From assembly GCF_000472965.1 (NCBI RefSeq), contig NZ_AXAU01000013.1, positions 124,001 through 188,000 of the forward strand: a stretch of DNA of 64,000 bases. Reading direction: 5' to 3'. The notes beneath the pieces were generated by a model. That model searched no databases and was not told where the DNA came from. It saw nothing but the letters and a program-made list of their open reading frames with translations. Origin of the DNA: Bradyrhizobium murdochi. GTDB taxonomy: Bacteria; Pseudomonadota; Alphaproteobacteria; Rhizobiales; Xanthobacteraceae. Made by a program: the position numbers and the translations under genes. This document shows positions 60,452 to 64,000 of this stretch, piece after piece (within the stretch, counting starts at the first letter, position 1; each line of letters begins with the position of its first letter).

Positions 60452-61537
60452 ATGGCACGCATTGACCTCGTCGATCTCGCGCATTCCTACGGCGGCAATG
60501 ACGCTGCGCCCGAATCCTTTGCGTTGAAGCCGGTGACCATGATTTGGCGGCAGGGCGGGGCGTACGCGCTGCTCGGCCCCTCCGGCTGCGGCAAGACCAC
60601 GCTGCTCAATCTGATCTCCGGCATCGTCACGCCGTCGCGCGGAAAAATCCTGTTCGACGGCGCCGATATCACGCCGCTGTCAACCCAGAAGCGCAATATC
60701 GCGCAGGTGTTCCAGTTTCCGGTGATCTACGACACGATGACGGTCGGGCAGAACCTCGCATTCCCGCTGCAGAACCGCGGCGTGCCGAAGGCCGAGGTCG
60801 AGGCGCGGGTGAGGCAGATCGCCGATCTCCTCGATCTGACGTTCTATCTCGACCGCAAGGCGACGCGCCTGACCGCGGACGCCAAGCAGAAGATTTCACT
60901 CGGCCGCGGCCTGGTCCGGTCCGACGTCGCGGCGGTGCTGTTCGATGAGCCGCTGACGGTGATCGACCCTGAATTGAAGTGGCAGTTGCGCTCGAAGTTG
61001 AAGGCGCTGCACCGCGAGCTCGATCTCACGATGATCTACGTCACCCATGACCAGACCGAGGCGCTGACTTTTGCCGATACGGTGGTGGTCATGCATGACG
61101 GCCGCGTGGTGCAGAGCGGCACGCCGGCCGAACTGTTTGACAAGCCCGCGCATACATTCGTGGGTTACTTCATCGGCTCGCCCGGCATGAACATCGTGCC
61201 GGCTGCCGTGAGCGGGCATGAGGCCCGGATCGACGGCCACATCATCGGCCTGCACCGCAATTACGGCGTACTGCCGGCGGGTGCGAAGATCGAAATCGGC
61301 GTGCGGCCGGAATTTGTCAATATCGCCGCTCCCGCGTCCGGCTTGCTATCGGCCACGATCGAACGGATCGATGATCTCGGTCGCGCGCGCTTCGCCCGCG
61401 TTCGCATCGGCGACGCCAAGTTTGCCGCGCGCGTGCCGCCCGGATTCTCCGTGCCCGACAACATGGTCGGGCTGGTGTTCGATCCCGCTCATGTTCACGT
61501 CTATGCCGACAGCCGTCTGGTCGAGGGGGTTGCCTGA
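60452..61537 (+). CDS. glpT: Glycerol ABC transporter ATPase GlpT
   Basis: This 361-residue ATPase is the second ATP-binding subunit. Walker A is GPSGCGKT (42-49), the Q-loop is VFQFP near 87, and Walker B is LFDEP (163-167); the H-loop is intact (YVTHDQTEA, His199). The ABC signature LSGGQ is replaced by LTADAKQ (140-146), so GlpT cannot complete the opposite site. Its own ATP site is completed by the LSGGQ of GlpS. The ATG follows GAGGGAGATGCGAT. GlpT here means the rhizobial ABC protein, not the antiporter. Confidence 0.92.
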   Translation: MARIDLVDLAHSYGGNDAAPESFALKPVTMIWRQGGAYALLGPSGCGKTTLLNLISGIVTPSRGKILFDGADITPLSTQKRNIAQVFQFPVIYDTMTVGQNLAFPLQNRGVPKAEVEARVRQIADLLDLTFYLDRKATRLTADAKQKISLGRGLVRSDVAAVLFDEPLTVIDPELKWQLRSKLKALHRELDLTMIYVTHDQTEALTFADTVVVMHDGRVVQSGTPAELFDKPAHTFVGYFIGSPGMNIVPAAVSGHEARIDGHIIGLHRNYGVLPAGAKIEIGVRPEFVNIAAPASGLLSATIERIDDLGRARFARVRIGDAKFAARVPPGFSVPDNMVGLVFDPAHVHVYADSRLVEGVA

Positions 61538-62439
61538 TGGACAAGATCGTCAACCAAAAAGCCTGGTTTCTGGTGCTGCCGGTATTCGCGGTGGTCGCGT
61601 TCTCCGCGATTCTGCCGCTGATGACGGTCGTGAACTATTCGATGCAGGACACGTTCGGTAACAACCAGTTCTTCTGGAATGGCGTCGGCTGGTTCAAGGA
61701 GTTGCTCGATCCCTCGACCGATCTCGGCGGACGCTTCCTGGCCTCGCTCGGCCGCAACCTGTTGTTCTCCGCAATTATCCTGGCGATCGAGGTGCCGCTC
61801 GGCATCGTGGTGGCGCTGTCGATGCCGCGCGAGGGATGGACCGTCGCCGTATGCCTCGTCATCCTGGCGCTGCCGCTGCTCATTCCGTGGAACGTGGTCG
61901 GAACGATCTGGCAGATTTTCGGCCGGCCCGATATCGGCCTGCTCGGCTATGCGCTCAACAGCCTCGGCTTCGACTATAATTACGTCTCCAACGAGTTCGA
62001 TGCCTGGGCGACCGTCATCGTGATGGACGTGTGGCACTGGACCAGCCTCGTCGCGCTGCTGTGCTATGCCGGGCTGAAGTCGATCCCGGACGCGTATTAC
62101 CAGGCGGCTCAGATCGACGGCGCCTCGCGCTGGGCGGTGTTCAAGGCGATCCAACTGCCGAAGATGAACCGCGTGCTGCTGATCGCCGTGCTGCTGCGCT
62201 TCATGGACAGTTTTATGATCTACACCGAGCCGTTCGTGGTGACCGGCGGCGGTCCGGGCAACTCGACCACCTTCGTTTCGATCGAACTGGTCAAGATCGC
62301 GCTCGGGCAGTTCGACCTCGGCAAGGCTGCTGCTCTCTCGCTCGTCTACAATTTGATCATCCTGATCGTGTGCTGGGTGTTCTACACCGTCATGACCAAT
62401 GTCGGGACTGAGCGTCCCGAGAAGAAGGGAGCCGCGTGA
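61537..62439 (+). CDS. glpP: Glycerol ABC transporter permease GlpP
   Basis: This 300-residue inner-membrane permease is of the MalF/UgpA group with about six helices and the EAA-type coupling motif YYQAAQIDGASRWAVFKAIQLPKM near residue 190. It forms the translocation channel with GlpQ. The start overlaps the glpT stop by one base (TGATGG), and glpQ follows with a similar overlap. Confidence 0.92.
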   Translation: MDKIVNQKAWFLVLPVFAVVAFSAILPLMTVVNYSMQDTFGNNQFFWNGVGWFKELLDPSTDLGGRFLASLGRNLLFSAIILAIEVPLGIVVALSMPREGWTVAVCLVILALPLLIPWNVVGTIWQIFGRPDIGLLGYALNSLGFDYNYVSNEFDAWATVIVMDVWHWTSLVALLCYAGLKSIPDAYYQAAQIDGASRWAVFKAIQLPKMNRVLLIAVLLRFMDSFMIYTEPFVVTGGGPGNSTTFVSIELVKIALGQFDLGKAAALSLVYNLIILIVCWVFYTVMTNVGTERPEKKGAA

Positions 62440-63245
62440 TGCACTCGATTCCCGGCCGCCGCCTCATCATCTCGCTGTTTTTGATCTTCCTGCTGTTGCC
62501 GATCTACTGGCTCGTCAACATGAGCTTCAAGACCAATGCCGAGATCGTCACCACGATGACGCTGTGGCCGCACCAGCCGACGCTGGAAAATTACAGGCGC
62601 ATCTTCACCGATGAGAGCTGGTATTCCGGCTACATCAACTCGCTGAACTATGTGATCATCAACACGGTGATCTCGATTGCGGTAGCGCTGCCGGCCGCCT
62701 ACGGCTTCTCGCGCTACCGCTTCCTCGGCGACAAACATCTGTTCTTCTGGCTGTTGTCGAACCGCATGGCGCCGGCCGCGGTGTTCGCGCTGCCGTTCTT
62801 CAACCTCTACTCGGCAATCAACCTGTTCGATACACCATGGGCGGTCGCGCTGGCGCACTGCATCTTCAATGTGCCGCTGGCGGTCTGGATTCTCGAAGGC
62901 TTCGTCTCGGGCGTGCCGCGCGAGATCGACGAGACCGCATTCCTCGACGGCTATTCGTTCCCGCGCTTCTTCGTCAAGATCCTGGTGCCGCTGATCGCGA
63001 GCGGTATCGGCGTCGCCGCGTTCTTCTGCTTCATGTTCTCCTGGGTCGAATTGCTGCTGGCGCGCACCCTGACGTCGGTCAACGCCAAGCCGATCTCCGC
63101 GATCATGACCCGCACGGTCTCAGCCGCGGGCATGGATTGGGGGCTACTGGCCGCCGCCGGCGTGCTCACCATCATCCCCGGTGCGCTGGTGATCTGGTTC
63201 GTCCGCAACTACATCGCGCGCGGCTTTGCGCTGGGCAGGGTGTAG
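62439..63245 (+). CDS. glpQ: Glycerol ABC transporter permease GlpQ
   Basis: This 268-residue permease is of the MalG/UgpE group with six helices and the EAA-like motif EIDETAFLDGYSFPRFFVKILVPL near residue 160. ATG at 62439 follows AAGGGAG and overlaps the glpP stop; GTG at 62436 is an alternative. It partners with GlpP. The small glpU gene follows two bases after its stop. Confidence 0.92.
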   Translation: MHSIPGRRLIISLFLIFLLLPIYWLVNMSFKTNAEIVTTMTLWPHQPTLENYRRIFTDESWYSGYINSLNYVIINTVISIAVALPAAYGFSRYRFLGDKHLFFWLLSNRMAPAAVFALPFFNLYSAINLFDTPWAVALAHCIFNVPLAVWILEGFVSGVPREIDETAFLDGYSFPRFFVKILVPLIASGIGVAAFFCFMFSWVELLLARTLTSVNAKPISAIMTRTVSAAGMDWGLLAAAGVLTIIPGALVIWFVRNYIARGFALGRV

Positions 63246-63247
63246 CC

Positions 63248-63574
63248 ATGGAAAACATCGCATGGATGGCCTGGACGCTGCCGACCGCGATCTTCTTCGT
63301 GATGCTGGCGCTGACGCTCGGCGTGATGACATGGCTTGGAATCGCCTATCCCGAAGCCGAGCGCGTCGGCATCCTGCGCATTCCAACCACGCGCGGCGAC
63401 CGGCTGTTCATCTCGCTGGTGACTGCCGCCGTCATCCATTTGCTGTGGATCGCCTTTGTCGGCACCGATCCGCTTCTGACGCTGCCGATCGGGGAGGGCG
63501 TTGAGATTTCGAGCCTGTGGCTCGCAACCCTGATTTCGCTCGTTTCGGCTGTTGCGATCTTTCGCACGGTCTGA
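63248..63574 (+). CDS. glpU: Small membrane protein GlpU (DUF2160)
   Basis: This 108-residue protein with three predicted helices (IAWMAWTLPTAIFFVMLALTLGVM; LFISLVTAAVIHLLWIAFVG; SLWLATLISLVSAVAIF) belongs to the DUF2160 family that accompanies glycerol ABC transporters in rhizobia. Its exact role is unknown. It may aid assembly or stability of the permease. It lies two bases after glpQ and is followed by glpV. Confidence 0.88.
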   Translation: MENIAWMAWTLPTAIFFVMLALTLGVMTWLGIAYPEAERVGILRIPTTRGDRLFISLVTAAVIHLLWIAFVGTDPLLTLPIGEGVEISSLWLATLISLVSAVAIFRTV

Positions 63575-63648
63575 AACGGCGGAAAAAGACAGATCCGGGA
63601 TCAACCCGGGCCTGAACATGTGTTTGTCGCTGCAACGGAGGATCCAAC

Positions 63649-64000
63649 ATGCGACGCTTGAGAGGAAGAAACGGTCCCTTGACCAAGGAGAGCTTTCTGA
63701 CGATGACCAGCGCGGCTGCGCTGATCGCCGCATCTGTGACCATTGCCGCACCTGCGCGTGCGGACGACGCCGTCAATCAAAGGTGGATCGACAGCGAATT
63801 CCAGCCCTCGACGCTGTCGAAGGCGGACCAGATGAAGGAGCTGCAATGGTTCGCCAAGGCGGCCGAGCCCTTCAAGGGCATGGAAATCAACGTCGTGTCG
63901 GAAACGATCACGACGCACGAGTATGAAGCGCGCACGCTGGCGAAAGCCTTCACCGAGATCACCGGGATCAAGGTCAAGCACGACCTGATCCAGGAAGGCG
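63649..64000 (+). CDS. glpV: Glycerol ABC transporter substrate-binding protein GlpV (partial)
   Basis: The gene starts at ATG 63649 after GGAGG and is cut by the window end, showing 117 codons. It has a signal peptide (SAAALIAASVTIAAPARADD, ending about residue 40) and the beginning of an extracellular solute-binding type 1 fold (WFAKAAEPFKGMEINVVSETITTHEYEARTLAKAFTEITGIKVKHDL). It delivers glycerol to GlpPQ in the periplasm. It is the last gene of glpDSTPQUV. Confidence 0.9.
   Translation, partial: MRRLRGRNGPLTKESFLTMTSAAALIAASVTIAAPARADDAVNQRWIDSEFQPSTLSKADQMKELQWFAKAAEPFKGMEINVVSETITTHEYEARTLAKAFTEITGIKVKHDLIQEG

Overview
The window looks like a chromosomal segment of an alphaproteobacterium, most likely Bradyrhizobium or a close relative in the Nitrobacteraceae. 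This rests on the high G+C content with strong third-position G/C, recognisable families (a rhizobial-type glycerol ABC operon, FadE/FadJ-type beta-oxidation genes, DUF2778-type L,D-transpeptidase-like protein), and scattered CGTCATTGCGAG-type and CCCCGC-type palindromic intergenic repeats. No rRNA, tRNA, CRISPR array, prophage or insertion sequence was seen.

Layout. (1) 350-5968: assimilatory nitrate/nitrite reduction operon nirB-nirD-nasA behind a sigma-54-like promoter and a leader with hairpins resembling an ANTAR (NasT) target. (2) 5987-8931, minus strand: an outer-membrane-like protein, nhaA and a TetR regulator overlapping nhaA. (3) 9085-12381: a ferredoxin-cytochrome P450 cluster with VOC, carboxymuconolactone-decarboxylase-like and DOPA-dioxygenase-like proteins, a probable catabolic unit of unknown substrate. 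(4) 12571-14531: small cell-wall and hypothetical genes. (5) 14524-21243, minus strand: an eight-gene run consisting of a GntR regulator, an SsuABC/TauABC-like importer with two permeases, a polysaccharide-deacetylase-like protein, a fumarylacetoacetate-hydrolase-like protein and a stand-alone MetE C-terminal-like protein. (6) 21456-25580: MarR/enoyl-CoA isomerase pair, GMC oxidoreductase, hemE.

(7) 25713-33817: housekeeping and miscellaneous metabolism (slyX-trhO, gamma-glutamyltransferase, FKBP, D-2-hydroxyacid dehydrogenase, cupin, crotonase, VOC protein, GT39 membrane glycosyltransferase). (8) 33907-37048: OmpA-like protein with a perfect CRP-type palindrome upstream, a small membrane protein, a YcaQ-like protein and a histone-H1-like protein with 15-bp repeats. 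(9) 37211-42189: RND efflux adaptor and pump followed by a TetR regulator. (10) 42370-48242: flavin reductase, L,D-transpeptidase, potassium-channel-like protein with a zinc ribbon, beta-lactamase-fold hydrolase, SMP-30 protein. (11) 48495-54569: a tightly packed beta-oxidation operon (acyl-CoA dehydrogenase, thiolase, FadJ-like protein, thioesterase). (12) 54573-55821: small secreted proteins.

(13) 56059-64000: the glycerol locus glpR / glpDSTPQUV, cut by the window end inside glpV. Between glpR and glpD lie two gene remnants, a truncated GcvA-like LysR N-terminus on the minus strand and a frameshifted RidA-family gene. The two glycerol transporter ATPases show complementary loss of catalytic motifs: GlpS keeps LSGGQ but lacks the H-loop histidine, while GlpT keeps the histidine but lacks LSGGQ. 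This predicts an importer with one catalytic and one degenerate ATP site.
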